DNA from: Verrucomicrobiota bacterium
GTDB taxonomy: Bacteria; Verrucomicrobiota; Verrucomicrobiia; Opitutales; UBA953
NCBI GenBank assembly: GCA_016871725.1
Contig: VHCL01000004.1
Span: forward strand, 56,366 to 120,365
DNA length: 64,000 nt
Direction of reading: 5' to 3'
Below the pieces are notes generated by a model that saw nothing but the letters and a program-made list of their open reading frames with translations, did no database searches and had not been told where the DNA came from. Positions 20,377 through 30,520 of this stretch are shown piece after piece. Position 1 is the stretch's first letter, and every line of letters begins with the position of its first letter. The translations under genes were made by a program, and so were the position numbers.

Positions 20377-20396
20377 AAAGGCCAATAAAGGCCAAT
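20377..20396. repeat. Two perfect tandem copies of AAAGGCCAAT
   Basis: aaaggccaat aaaggccaat read directly, 10 bp upstream of the ATG at 20407. Confidence 0.9.
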
Positions 20397-20406
20397 TAAT
20401 AAGCCC

Positions 20407-21159
20407 ATGCGACGCCTCGCAGCCCTCTTCCTGCTCTTGGCGGGCGTCGTCTCCGCCCCCGCCCAATGGCAGGTCTTCGCGGAGAAACTCCCTGCGGCCG
20501 GAGCCTGGGCCACTTACCGGATGGAGACGATTCGCGACGGCGCAGCGGCCTCGACCAGCGAAGTGCGCTTCTCCGTCCGGCCCGGCCGGGACGTCGACGG
20601 GCGGGCGCACGTCTGGTTCACCGTCGAACCGGTCATGTGGCTGGGCTCCCGCGAACGGGCGCCGCTCCGTCTGCTCGTGCGCCCCGACATGGACCGGGCC
20701 GCCGCGAGCCGGCTGATCGAGAACTCCGCGGAGATCGTGTTCTCCAACCCGGTGAAGGGCGCCTACCATATGACGCGTGAGGACATCGCCTGGGTCTCCG
20801 ACTGGGCGAAACTGACTTACACGAGCGAACTCACGCCGGATGAACCGGCCAAGGAGGAGATCGCCGCCGCCGGCCGCGGCTTCGCCTGCGAGCGGCTCCG
20901 CCTGCGAGCGACGACCGTCACCGATCCGCCGATGGTGACCAAGCAGGTGCTGGCGTTCCGCGGCAAGGTCTGGCGCAGCGACGAAGCCTCCTTCGGCATC
21001 GTGCGGGCCGAATGGGACGAAGAGACGACCAAGGGGTCGAAGACGAAGTCCGAGACCAAGCGGCTGACCCTGCTCGCCCAAGGCAAGGAGACCCCGCCGA
21101 CCGACCCCGTCGACCGCGGCAAGGAGTTCTCCGTCTGGCGCCTGATCTTCGGTCGCTGA
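20407..21159 (+). CDS. Secreted hypothetical protein
   Basis: MRRLAALFLLLAGVVSAPAQ signal peptide; complete ORF in coding-biased frame. Confidence 0.75.
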   Translation: MRRLAALFLLLAGVVSAPAQWQVFAEKLPAAGAWATYRMETIRDGAAASTSEVRFSVRPGRDVDGRAHVWFTVEPVMWLGSRERAPLRLLVRPDMDRAAASRLIENSAEIVFSNPVKGAYHMTREDIAWVSDWAKLTYTSELTPDEPAKEEIAAAGRGFACERLRLRATTVTDPPMVTKQVLAFRGKVWRSDEASFGIVRAEWDEETTKGSKTKSETKRLTLLAQGKETPPTDPVDRGKEFSVWRLIFGR

Positions 21160-21211
21160 GGCCCCAGAAGGACCAGCCCACCCGGGTTGAGACGGATGGG
21201 CTGGCGTTAAA

Positions 21212-21287
21212 TGGTGGCCTGAGTCGGAATCGAACCAACGACACGACGCTCTTCAGGCGTCTGCTCTACCAACTGAGCTATCAGGCC
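21212..21287 (-). tRNA. tRNA-Phe (GAA), CCA encoded
   Basis: GGCCTGATAGCTCAGTTGGTAGAGCAGACGCCTGAAGAGCGTCGTGTCGTTGGTTCGATTCCGACTCAGGCCACCA; loop CTGAAGA. Confidence 0.95.
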
Positions 21288-21363
21288 AATCAACTGGACG
21301 TTCAGAAGGACAAAGCCCCCCTCCCCTGTCAATCCGACAAGGAAGGAGAGGCCAAAAAGGCCC

Positions 21364-22608
21364 TCAGAAGCTGAATTTCCAAGCCGAGAGGCGGCGTTCG
21401 ACCTCGGCGATGACTTCGCCTTCGCCGGCCTCGCCCTTGTCCGAGACGAAGGTCACGGAGAAGCGGACGAACGAACCGCAGTCATCCCACGGCACGGTGG
21501 AGATGAGGTGCTCGGTGATCATCCACTGCGAGAACGCTTCGCCGGAGTCGAAGTTCACCGTGCCGGACGGGCCGGTGGCGGACTTCGGGGCGGGCATGTA
21601 CAGGAAGAAACCGGCGCCGGGCTTGCGGACCTGGAAGCCGAGCTTGGCGAGCACGCCGACGAGCTTGTCCATGCGGCGGGAATACTTGGCGGCGATGGCC
21701 TTCGGGATGGAGACTTCGTCGAGGCCCGCGGCGCCGGCCTTCTGGATGCCGAGGAACTGGCCGGAGTCGGAGTTGTCCTTCACGTCGCCGTAGGCGCGGA
21801 CGAGCAGCGCGTTGCCGGCGACGAAGCCGATGCGCCAGCCGGTCATGTTGTGGCTCTTGGAGAGCGAGTGCAGCTCGAGGGCCACGTCCTTGGCGCCCGG
21901 GACCTGCAGGATCGAGACCTGCTCGGCGCCGAAGTGGAGCGAGCCGTAGGCGGCGTCCTGGATGACGACGAGGTTGTGCTGCTTGGCGAAGGCGACGACT
22001 TCCTCGTAGAACTTGAGGGTGGCGCAGGCGCCGGTCGGGTTGTTCGGGTAGTTGATGACGAGCACCTTGGCCTTGGCCAGGACGTCGGCGGGCACGGACT
22101 TCAGGTCCGGGAGGAAGTTGTTCTCGGCGGTGAGCTTCAGGTTGTGGACGAGGCCGCCGTAGTATTTGGCGTGGGTGCCGAACACCGGATAACCCGGGAC
22201 GGTCATGAGCACGTAGTCGCCCGGATTGATGAGGCAGGCCGGCAGGATCGAAAGCGCGGCCTTGGAGCCGATCGAGTGCAGGACCTCGGCGTCCGGGTCG
22301 ACGGTGACGCCGAAGAGGTTCTTCATGTAGCGGGCGGCGGCCTGCTTGAAGTCCGCGCCGCCGTTGTCGGCGTAGCCGCGGTTCTCGGGCTTGGCGGCTT
22401 CGGTCTGGAGCGCCTTCACCACCATCGGGAACGCCATCTCGTCGGGCTCACCGACGCCGAGGTCGATCAGGGCCACGTCCGGCTTGGCCTTCTTGGCGGC
22501 GGCCTTGGCGCGCTTGATCTTCTCGAACTTGTAGATCGCGGTCGATTTGCCGTAATTGACGCCGCCGATGCGTTCGGCGAAGAGCTGCTGGATGTAAGGG
22601 TCGGACAT
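21364..22608 (-). CDS. dapL: LL-diaminopimelate aminotransferase
   Basis: MSDPYIQQLFAERIGGVNYGKSTAIYKFEKIKRAK...LIDLGVGEPDEMAF...HSLSKSHNMTGWRIGF PLP-Lys region. Confidence 0.88.
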   Translation of the reverse strand: MSDPYIQQLFAERIGGVNYGKSTAIYKFEKIKRAKAAAKKAKPDVALIDLGVGEPDEMAFPMVVKALQTEAAKPENRGYADNGGADFKQAAARYMKNLFGVTVDPDAEVLHSIGSKAALSILPACLINPGDYVLMTVPGYPVFGTHAKYYGGLVHNLKLTAENNFLPDLKSVPADVLAKAKVLVINYPNNPTGACATLKFYEEVVAFAKQHNLVVIQDAAYGSLHFGAEQVSILQVPGAKDVALELHSLSKSHNMTGWRIGFVAGNALLVRAYGDVKDNSDSGQFLGIQKAGAAGLDEVSIPKAIAAKYSRRMDKLVGVLAKLGFQVRKPGAGFFLYMPAPKSATGPSGTVNFDSGEAFSQWMITEHLISTVPWDDCGSFVRFSVTFVSDKGEAGEGEVIAEVERRLSAWKFSF

Positions 22609-22704
22609 GGTGAGAAGGCCTTAAAAAGAGGGGGAAGACGGCCGATGGCAAGCGGACTCCTCCCCCGGCCTTGCCATGGGGCCGGCGCCGTCGAGGATGA
22701 AGCC

Positions 22705-23208
22705 ATGGAACCCAGCCTCGCCGACCAGGCCCGTGAACGGCGCGCCCGATGCAACCCGGGATTCCCCTGGCGGCTCATCGGCCTGATCGCGCTCTGCCTG
22801 GCGGTCGGCGGCCTGGGCTCCGCCGCCACGATGCCCGAGATCAAAGGATGGTATGCCGGCCTCGTGAAGCCCTCCTTCAACCCGCCCAACGGGATCTTCG
22901 GTCCGGTCTGGTCGACTCTGTACGTCCTGATGGGCGCCGCCGCGGCCGCCGCCTGGGAGGACCGTCAGGCCCGCCGCACGTTCTTCATCATCCTGCTCGT
23001 GAACGCGCTCTGGTCCCTGCTCTTCTTCGGGCTCCATCGGCCGGACCTCGCGCTCCTCGACATCCTCGCCTATCTCACGCTCCTCGTCCTCTGGATCCGC
23101 CAGCTGTGGCCGCGACATCGCCTGACCGCCCTGCTCCAGCTCCCCCACCTGCTCTGGGTCGGCTTCGCCACCGTGCTCAACGCCAGCATCTGGCGGCTCA
23201 ACCAATAG
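22705..23208 (+). CDS. TspO/MBR family protein
   Basis: GGLGSAATMPEIKGWYAGLVKPSFNPPNGIFGPVWSTLYVLMGAAAAAAWE; ATG at 22705 inside the longer ORF. Confidence 0.92.
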   Translation: MEPSLADQARERRARCNPGFPWRLIGLIALCLAVGGLGSAATMPEIKGWYAGLVKPSFNPPNGIFGPVWSTLYVLMGAAAAAAWEDRQARRTFFIILLVNALWSLLFFGLHRPDLALLDILAYLTLLVLWIRQLWPRHRLTALLQLPHLLWVGFATVLNASIWRLNQ

Positions 23209-23233
23209 GCAGGCCCCGGAGACCGGGGCCTGC
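23209..23233. terminator. Strong 11-bp hairpin between convergent genes
   Basis: GCAGGCCCCGG AGA CCGGGGCCTGC; no T-tract. Confidence 0.6.
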
Positions 23234-23253
23234 GCGGACGGCTGGCGGACGGC

Positions 23254-24423
23254 TCAGACGTCGAGCTTGGTCCAGCGGGCGTTGCCCTTCGAGGACTTCA
23301 CCGCGGCCTCGATGAAGGCCATGCCGGTGACGCCGTCGTCGATCGACGGGAAGTCGTAGCCGCCCTTCGGGGCCTTGCGGCCTTCGAGCCGGTCGGTGAT
23401 GGCTTCCGCGGCGGCGCGGTAGATGTTCGCGAAGGCTTCGATGAAGGCTTCCGGGTGGCCGAACGGCGTGCGGGTGTACTTCTTGCAGGCGGCGCCGTTG
23501 TAGGAATTGCCGCGACGGTGCACCTGACGGGGCTGGTCGAGATACTTCACGATCAGCTCGTTCGGGTGCTCCTGATGCCACTCGAGCGAGGCCAGGGTGC
23601 CGTAGACGCGGATGTTGAGGTTGTTCTCGTCGCCGGTGGAGATCTGCGAGGCGTGCAGGACGCCCTTCGCGCCACCCTTGTAGCGGACGAGCATGTTGGC
23701 GTCGTCGTCGAGCAGGCGGCCGGGGACGTAAGTGCTGAGGTCGGCGGCGATCTCCTTGACCTCGAGGCCGGTGACGTACTGCACCAGGTTCTCGGCGTGC
23801 GTGCCGATGTCGCCGACGCAGTTGGAGACGCCGGAGCAGTTCGGATCCATGCGCCAATTGGCGATCTTCTGGATCTTTCCCGACTGCAGGGCGCCGATGG
23901 CGTAGCCCTGGGGGTACTCGACGACGACCTTGTTGATCTTGCCGAGCTTGCCGGCGGCCACGAAGTCGCGGGCCTCCTTCACCATCGGGTAGCCGGTGTA
24001 ATTGTGCAGCAGCGCGAAGACCAGGCCGCTCTTCTTGACGAGGGCGCGGAGCTTCTTGCCTTCGGCGAGGGAGAACGCGAGGGGCTTCTCGCAGATCACG
24101 TGGATGCCGGCCTCGAGGAAGGCCTTGGCCACGGGGTAATGCAGGTCGTTGCGGGCGACGATCGACACGAAATCGATGCGGTCGCCGAGCGGGCGCTTCG
24201 CCTCGGCCTTGGCCATCTCGGCGTACGAAGCGTACACGCGGGCGGGGTCGAGGCAGAGGTCCTGGCCGGAGAGGCGGGACTTCTCGGGATCCGAGGAGAA
24301 CGCGCCGGCGACGAGCTCGATCTTGCCGTCGAGGGCCGCGGCCATGCGGTGCACGCCGCCGATGAAGGCGCCGCGGCCGCCGCCGACCATGCCCATGCGG
24401 AGTTTGCGATTGAGGGATGCCAT
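23254..24423 (-). CDS. Gfo/Idh/MocA family oxidoreductase
   Basis: LRMGMVGGGRGAFIGGVHRMAA...HVICEKPLAFSLAEGKKLRALVKKSG. Confidence 0.9.
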   Translation of the reverse strand: MASLNRKLRMGMVGGGRGAFIGGVHRMAAALDGKIELVAGAFSSDPEKSRLSGQDLCLDPARVYASYAEMAKAEAKRPLGDRIDFVSIVARNDLHYPVAKAFLEAGIHVICEKPLAFSLAEGKKLRALVKKSGLVFALLHNYTGYPMVKEARDFVAAGKLGKINKVVVEYPQGYAIGALQSGKIQKIANWRMDPNCSGVSNCVGDIGTHAENLVQYVTGLEVKEIAADLSTYVPGRLLDDDANMLVRYKGGAKGVLHASQISTGDENNLNIRVYGTLASLEWHQEHPNELIVKYLDQPRQVHRRGNSYNGAACKKYTRTPFGHPEAFIEAFANIYRAAAEAITDRLEGRKAPKGGYDFPSIDDGVTGMAFIEAAVKSSKGNARWTKLDV

Positions 24424-24434
24424 AGGTGTGGGAA

Positions 24435-25517
24435 TCAGAGGGAGACGGGCTTGCCGGTCTTCGCCGAGGCGTAGATGGCGTCGATGACCTGCATCAGGCG
24501 GTAGGCCTGCTCAGGCGTGTTCAGGGGCTTCGCGCGGCCTTCGATGGCCTCGATGAAGTTCGCGGCGGAGGCGATGCGGCCCATGTCCTCGCACGCGGGC
24601 GTGACGATGGAGCGGTTGACGCTGTTGCCGTTCTCCTGGACGTAGAGCTCGCAGGTGTCGATGGCCGTGTCGTCGAGGCCGTCGATGCCGAAGAGGCGCT
24701 CGACCTTGCCGCCGGCCTTGGTGCCCTGGAAGACGACGGAGACTTCCTCGCGCTTGATCATCTCGGCCCAGGAGACCTGCAGGGTCAGCACCTGGCCGGT
24801 CTTGAAGGTCACGAAGCCGTGCGCGGCGTTCTCGACGTCGGTGACGCCGCCGACGCGGTCCGGGATGCCCCAGGGTCCCTTGAAGGACTTGTCCTGGATG
24901 AAGTCGTCGAAGGTCTGGCCGAGCACGTGCGCCGGCTCGGGGTAGCCCATGAAATACATGGCGAGGTCGACCATGTGCAGCAGGTCGATGAGGGGACCGC
25001 CGCCGGACAGCTCCTTGGTGGTGAACCAACCGCCGAAGCCCGGGATGCCGGTGCGGCGGATCCACTTCGCCTGGGCGGAGTTGATCTTCCCGACCTGACC
25101 CTGCTCGACGTACTTGATCATCGCCTGCGACTCGGGGCGGGCGCGGTTGTTGAAATTGAACATCACGTGCTTCCCGGCCTTCTTCGCGGCGGCGATGATC
25201 TCGAGGACCTCGGGCGCGCTGAGCGCCGGCGGCTTCTCGCAGAACACGTGCTTGCCGGCGGCGAGGCACTGGATGGCGAGCGAGGCGTGGAACTTGTTCG
25301 GGACGATGACGCTGACGGCGTCGAGTTCCTTGTGGGCCGCGAGCATCGCGTCCACGGATTCGTACGCGTTCGCGACACCCCACTTGGCGGCGGCCTTCTG
25401 GGCGGCGCCCGGCGCGGGGTCCGCGACGGCGACGATCTCGGCGCCCGCCTGCTTGAAGCCGGCCGCATGGTACTGGAGCATGCCGCCCGCTCCGATGACG
25501 CCTACTTTGGTGGCCAT
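24435..25517 (-). CDS. Gfo/Idh/MocA family oxidoreductase
   Basis: KVGVIGAGGMLQYHAAGFKQAGAEIVAVADP...HVFCEKPPALSAPEVLEI. Confidence 0.9.
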   Translation of the reverse strand: MATKVGVIGAGGMLQYHAAGFKQAGAEIVAVADPAPGAAQKAAAKWGVANAYESVDAMLAAHKELDAVSVIVPNKFHASLAIQCLAAGKHVFCEKPPALSAPEVLEIIAAAKKAGKHVMFNFNNRARPESQAMIKYVEQGQVGKINSAQAKWIRRTGIPGFGGWFTTKELSGGGPLIDLLHMVDLAMYFMGYPEPAHVLGQTFDDFIQDKSFKGPWGIPDRVGGVTDVENAAHGFVTFKTGQVLTLQVSWAEMIKREEVSVVFQGTKAGGKVERLFGIDGLDDTAIDTCELYVQENGNSVNRSIVTPACEDMGRIASAANFIEAIEGRAKPLNTPEQAYRLMQVIDAIYASAKTGKPVSL

Positions 25518-25541
25518 GATGTGGTCGTGGGTAAGGGGTGA

Positions 25542-26603
25542 TTACTTGCCCTGGGCGGACTTGTCGAAGGCGGCGTCGAAGGCGACCTTGTTGGTCGGGA
25601 AGGCGAGCTTCTTGACGTAGGCGGCGGATTCGGCGGCGCCGAAGAAGCGGTCCATGCGGCCGTCTTCCCACTCGACGGAGAGCGGGCCGGCGTAGCCGAC
25701 GTCGTTCAGGGCGACGATGACGTCCTCGAACTTGATGTCACCGCGGCCGACCGAGCGGAAATCCCAGGCGCGACGGGCGTCGCAGAAATCGGTATGTCCG
25801 CCGAACACGCCGACGGTGCCGTCGCCGTGGCCCCACCAGACGTCCTTCATGTGGGCGTGGTGGATCTGCTTGCCGAAAGTGCGGATGAATTTCACGTAGT
25901 CGACGCCCTGGTAGCCGAGGTGGCTGGGGTCGTAGTTGAAGCCGAAGCGCTTGTGGTTGCCGACGGCGTCGAGCGCGCGCTGGGCGGAGGCGATGTCGAA
26001 GGCGATCTCGGTCGGGTGCACTTCGAGGCCGAAGTAGACGTCATGCTTCTCGAAGGCCTCGAGGATGGGCTTCCAGCGACGGGCGAAGTCATCGTAACCC
26101 TTCTGCAGGTAGGCCTGGTTGGTGGGCGGGAAGGCGTAGAGCGCGTGCCAGATCGAGGAGCCGGTGAAACCGTTGACGACGGTCTTGCCGGAGCCCTTCG
26201 GCTTGCCGGCCATGTAGGCCTTGCCGGCGTCGAAGAACTTGCGGGCGGCCTGGGCGGTCAGGGCCATCTCGGCGCACGCGCGCTGGCGGACGCCTTCCGG
26301 ATCGCCGTCGCCCCAGACGTGGGCGGGCAGGATGCACTGGTGGCGCTCGTCGATGTTGTCGCAGGTGGCCTGGCCGACGAGGTGGGAGGAGATCGCCCAG
26401 CAGCCGAGGTCATGCTTCTTCAGCAGTTCCCAGACGGATTCGACGTAGCCCTGCTCGTTGACGGCGCGGACGACGTCGAAGTGGTCGCCCCAGCAGGCGA
26501 GCTCGACGCCTTCGTAGCCCATGGCTTTGACCTTGGGGAGCAGGTCGGCGATCTTGAGGTCGGCCCACTGGCCGGTGAAGAGGGTGACAGGGCGCTGTGA
26601 CAT
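25542..26603 (-). CDS. Sugar phosphate isomerase/epimerase (AP endonuclease 2-type TIM barrel)
   Basis: [19 protein letters not shown]...[13 protein letters not shown]...[20 protein letters not shown]. Confidence 0.88.
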   Translation of the reverse strand: MSQRPVTLFTGQWADLKIADLLPKVKAMGYEGVELACWGDHFDVVRAVNEQGYVESVWELLKKHDLGCWAISSHLVGQATCDNIDERHQCILPAHVWGDGDPEGVRQRACAEMALTAQAARKFFDAGKAYMAGKPKGSGKTVVNGFTGSSIWHALYAFPPTNQAYLQKGYDDFARRWKPILEAFEKHDVYFGLEVHPTEIAFDIASAQRALDAVGNHKRFGFNYDPSHLGYQGVDYVKFIRTFGKQIHHAHMKDVWWGHGDGTVGVFGGHTDFCDARRAWDFRSVGRGDIKFEDVIVALNDVGYAGPLSVEWEDGRMDRFFGAAESAAYVKKLAFPTNKVAFDAAFDKSAQGK

Positions 26604-26688
26604 GGTGATTAGGGGTGAGCCCCCAATGTCAGCCCATCAGCCCACAAGGTTCAAGTGGGCAATGCTCACAGGCGCGAATTTATGCCTT

Positions 26689-28215
26689 TCACGACAGCGA
26701 TTGGCCCAGTTCGGCCTCGAGCTTGTCGTAGGCCGCCCGGAGGGCCGGGTTCGGCTGGACGACACCGGGTGCCGGGGCGCAGAAAACGGGTTCCAGGTCG
26801 GCCATCCTGGCCCCGCAGGCGGCTTCGGCGGCGCGGAGCGCGGCGCCCAAGGCGGCGGAATCGGAGACGGCCAGACGCAGGACCGGGGCGCCGAAGACAT
26901 CGGCGAAGATCTTGGCCACGGAAGGGTTCTCGGAGGCGCCGCCGGTCAGCAGGAGCTGCGTGGTCGGGGTGCCGACCCAGCGGCTATGGTAACGGAGGCT
27001 GAGCGCCTGGCCTTCGACGGCGGCGCGCGGCAGGGTCGCCTTAGTGGCGGGGGCGCCGAGGGCGATGCGGCCGGCGGGACGACGCGGCGTGATCTCCGGC
27101 TCCTCCATCGGCAGGACGGCGGCGACGGCGGCGGGCGCGGCGTCGACGGCGGCGGAGAAAGCCGGCCAGTCGGCGTGACCGCATTCGCGGCGGACGGCCT
27201 CGCGGGCGAGCGAGCCGTTGCGGACGCAGACGAGGCTCATGCTGCCGCCCAGCGGATTGCCGAAGGCGTGGCCGAGGCCGGCGGAGTCGGTGCGGATGCC
27301 TTCGATCGCGGCGAAGAGCGTGTCGCTCGTGCCGAGGCTGATGACGACCTTGCCGGGCTTGGAGGCGCCCATGCCGACGAGGCTGGAGGGATTGTCGCCG
27401 GTGCCGATGACGACCCGGCACTTCGGTGAGAAGCCGTGGCGGGCGACGAAGTAAGCGGAGATGGCGCCGGCCACGGTCGAACCCGGACGGACGGGCGGAA
27501 GCTTGGCGGCGAGATCAGGAGCGGTCGCGGCGAGCGCGGCCGGAGCCCAGTCACCCTTGCGGATGTCCATCAGGTTCATGCCCGCGCCGTCACCGGTATC
27601 GATCGCGGCGTCCCGGCCGGCGAGCACCGAGGCGAAGAAGGAAGAGACCAGGTGGACGCGCCTGGTCCTGGCCCAGGCGGACGGGTCGAGCTTGGCGAAG
27701 CGACGGATCTGCGGACCCGTGAAACGCATCGTGGCGACCGAGCCGGTCAGGTCGCAGACGGCCTGGTCACCGCCGAGGGCGGCGGCGATCTCGGCGCATT
27801 CGGCCGCGGTGGACGAATCCATCCAGATCGGCGAAGAGCGCCGGGAGAGGACCGGGGCGATCTTCGCGGAGAGCGATGTGGCGCGATCGCCGTCGGCGAG
27901 CGCGGCCTCGTAGCCGGCGGCGAGATAGACGCTGCCGTGCTGCTGGCCGGACACGGAGACCGCGTCGACCTTCGACAGGTCGGTCAGCTTGGCGAGGCGG
28001 TCGAGCGCGAGCTCGAGGCCGTCGAGCCAGAGGAGCGGATCGGCGTGCACTTCGCCGCCCTGCCCCCCGCGGAGGAATCCTTCCGGATGCCCGCGGTCAG
28101 GGAAGTCGCCGCCGAACGCCGCGCGGGCGCGGGCGACCGTCGTGCCTTTCGCCGTGTCCAGCACGAGCGCCGTCGCGCTCTGCGTGGACAGGTCCAGACC
28201 CAGGACGATCGCCAT
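26689..28215 (-). CDS. xylB: Xylulokinase (FGGY family)
   Basis: MAIVLGLDLSTQSATALVLD...VSVSGQQHGSVYLA...VVIGTGDNPSSLVGMG...LLLTGGASENPSVAKIFADVFGAPV; adjacent to xylA. Confidence 0.88.
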   Translation of the reverse strand: MAIVLGLDLSTQSATALVLDTAKGTTVARARAAFGGDFPDRGHPEGFLRGGQGGEVHADPLLWLDGLELALDRLAKLTDLSKVDAVSVSGQQHGSVYLAAGYEAALADGDRATSLSAKIAPVLSRRSSPIWMDSSTAAECAEIAAALGGDQAVCDLTGSVATMRFTGPQIRRFAKLDPSAWARTRRVHLVSSFFASVLAGRDAAIDTGDGAGMNLMDIRKGDWAPAALAATAPDLAAKLPPVRPGSTVAGAISAYFVARHGFSPKCRVVIGTGDNPSSLVGMGASKPGKVVISLGTSDTLFAAIEGIRTDSAGLGHAFGNPLGGSMSLVCVRNGSLAREAVRRECGHADWPAFSAAVDAAPAAVAAVLPMEEPEITPRRPAGRIALGAPATKATLPRAAVEGQALSLRYHSRWVGTPTTQLLLTGGASENPSVAKIFADVFGAPVLRLAVSDSAALGAALRAAEAACGARMADLEPVFCAPAPGVVQPNPALRAAYDKLEAELGQSLS

Positions 28216-28219
28216 GGCC

Positions 28220-29530
28220 TCAGCGGATGTACTCGTTGATCAGGTTCTCGAGCAGCTCCTGGCGGCCGGACGCGAGCGTCGGCGCCTTGATGCCCTGGGC
28301 GTAGGCGTCGAGCTGGGCGAGGGTGACCTTGCCGGACTCGATCTTCTTGCCGATGCCGCTGTCCCAGGAGGCGTAGCGCTTCTCGACGAACTTGTCCATC
28401 TTGCCGTCCTTGATGATGGCGTGGGCGATCTTGAGTCCGCGGGCGAATGCGTCCATGCCGCCGATGTGGGCGTGGAAGAGGTCGACCGGCTCGTGCGATT
28501 CGCGACGGCGCTTGGCGTCGAAGTTGAGGCCGCCCGTGGTGAAGCCGCCCATCTTGAGGATGCGCAGCATGATGTTCGTCGTCAGGTACAGGTCGGTCGG
28601 GAACTGGTCGGTGTCCCAGCCGAGGAGCGTGTCGCCGCGGTTGGCGTCGACGGAGCCGAGGGCGTTCGCGCCGATGGCGACCTCCATCTCGTGCTCCATC
28701 GTGTGGCCCGCGAGGGTGGCGTGGTTGGTCTCGAGGTTCAGCTTGAAGTGCTTCAGCAGCCCGTATTCGCGGAGGAAGTTGAGGCAGGCGGCCGAGTCGG
28801 AGTCGTACTGGTGGGTCGAGGGTTCGCGCGGCTTGGGCTCGATGTAGAACTGTCCCTTGAAGCCGATCTTCTTCGCGTGGGCGACGGCGAGGTGGAGGAG
28901 CGCGGCGAGGTGGTCGAGCTCGCGCTTCATGTCGGTGTTGAGCAGGGTGGCGTAGCCTTCGCGGCCGCCCCAGAAGACGTAACCTTCGCCGCCGAGGGCC
29001 TTGGTGGCCTCGAGCGCGTGGCGGACCTGGCTGGCGCCGTAGGCGAACACGTCGGCGTTGGGCGAGGTGCCCGCGCCCTGCGCGTAGCGCGGGTGGGAGA
29101 AGAGGCAGGCGGTGCCCCAGAGGAGCTTCTTGCCGGTGGCCTTCTGGCAGGCCTTCAGCTCCTTGGTGACGCGGGCGAGGTTCGCATGGGTCTCGGCGAG
29201 GGTCTTGCCTTCCGGCGCGATGTCGCGGTCGTGGAAGCAGTAGAAGTCGATCCGGCACTTCTCGAGGAACTCGAAGAAGACCGGGACGCGGCGGAGGGCG
29301 TTGTCGAGGGAGTCGGAGCCGTCATCCCAGGGCATGAGGGCGGTGCCGGCGCCGAACGGGTCGGAGAGGCCGTTGCGCATCACGTGCCAGTAGGCGGCGG
29401 CGAAACGCATGTGGTCCTTCATCTTCTTCCCGCCGACCTTCTCGTCCGGGTTGTAGTGCTTGAAGGCGAAAGGATTCTTGGATTTCGGTCCTTCGAACTC
29501 GATGACCGGGACGTTAGGGAAGTGCGACAT
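28220..29530 (-). CDS. xylA: Xylose isomerase
   Basis: [44 protein letters not shown]...[10 protein letters not shown]...[16 protein letters not shown]. Confidence 0.97.
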   Translation of the reverse strand: MSHFPNVPVIEFEGPKSKNPFAFKHYNPDEKVGGKKMKDHMRFAAAYWHVMRNGLSDPFGAGTALMPWDDGSDSLDNALRRVPVFFEFLEKCRIDFYCFHDRDIAPEGKTLAETHANLARVTKELKACQKATGKKLLWGTACLFSHPRYAQGAGTSPNADVFAYGASQVRHALEATKALGGEGYVFWGGREGYATLLNTDMKRELDHLAALLHLAVAHAKKIGFKGQFYIEPKPREPSTHQYDSDSAACLNFLREYGLLKHFKLNLETNHATLAGHTMEHEMEVAIGANALGSVDANRGDTLLGWDTDQFPTDLYLTTNIMLRILKMGGFTTGGLNFDAKRRRESHEPVDLFHAHIGGMDAFARGLKIAHAIIKDGKMDKFVEKRYASWDSGIGKKIESGKVTLAQLDAYAQGIKAPTLASGRQELLENLINEYIR

Positions 29531-29677
29531 GTCTGGTGGGAGGGAGGGTTCTGACATTGGAGACGCCCCCTCGACTGCCAAGTAAGGAATGACCCGGGCC
29601 TATGAACAAAACGACAGGCGGGGAGTCCGCGTACAACTGCGCCTTGCGCCCGCGGAGAGGCGGGATAGGTTGGCGGG

Positions 29678-30520
29678 ATGGAGGTCGTCCACACCATCCC
29701 CGAGTTGCGCGCCGCGGTCGCCCGGGCCCGTCAGGCCGGGAAGTCGGTCGGCTTCGTGCCGACGATGGGTTGCCTGCACGAAGGGCACCTCAGCCTCATC
29801 CGTCGGGCGAAGCAGGAGGCCGCCTACGTCGTGGTCTCGATCTTCGTCAACCCGACCCAGTTCGGACCCAACGAGGATTTCGCCAAGTACCCCCGGACGT
29901 TCGAGGACGACCGCCGCGGCAGCGAGCTCGCGGGCGCCGACCTTGTCTTCGCCCCGGCCGCGACCGACTTCTACCCGGCGGGCGCCTCCACCTGGGTGGA
30001 GGTCGAAGGCGTCTCCGCCGGGCTCTGCGGCGAGTTCCGTCCAGGTCATTTCCGCGGCGTGGCGACGGTGGTCGCGATGCTGTTCAACGCCGTCCAGGCG
30101 GACGTCGCCGTCTTCGGACGCAAGGACCTGCAGCAGCTCGCGGTGATCCGCCGCATGGCGCGCGACCTCCGCTTCCCGGTCCGCATCCTCGCCCACGAGA
30201 CCGTCCGCGAACCCAACGGCGTCGCGATGAGCTCGCGCAACCGCTACCTCTCGGCGGAACAGCTGGCCCAGGCGGCCGCCATCCCCGCGGCGATGGCGGC
30301 CGCGCGGGCGATGGCCCGGACCGGCGTCACCGACGCCGCGCGGCTTCGTTCCGCCGCGCAGGCCGTCCTGGCCGCGCAGCCCGCGCTGAAGCCGCAATAC
30401 TGCGAGATCGTCGACCTCGCGACGATGGCGCCGGTGGCCTCGACGGCCGGGAACAGCTGCGCCATCGCCATCGCCTGCCATCTGGGCGCGACGCGGCTGA
30501 TCGACAACGCCGACCTCTGA
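29678..30520 (+). CDS. panC: Pantoate--beta-alanine ligase
   Basis: GKSVGFVPTMGCLHEGHLSLIRRAK...SIFVNPTQFGPNEDFAKYPR...VAMSSRNRYLS. Confidence 0.97.
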   Translation: MEVVHTIPELRAAVARARQAGKSVGFVPTMGCLHEGHLSLIRRAKQEAAYVVVSIFVNPTQFGPNEDFAKYPRTFEDDRRGSELAGADLVFAPAATDFYPAGASTWVEVEGVSAGLCGEFRPGHFRGVATVVAMLFNAVQADVAVFGRKDLQQLAVIRRMARDLRFPVRILAHETVREPNGVAMSSRNRYLSAEQLAQAAAIPAAMAAARAMARTGVTDAARLRSAAQAVLAAQPALKPQYCEIVDLATMAPVASTAGNSCAIAIACHLGATRLIDNADL

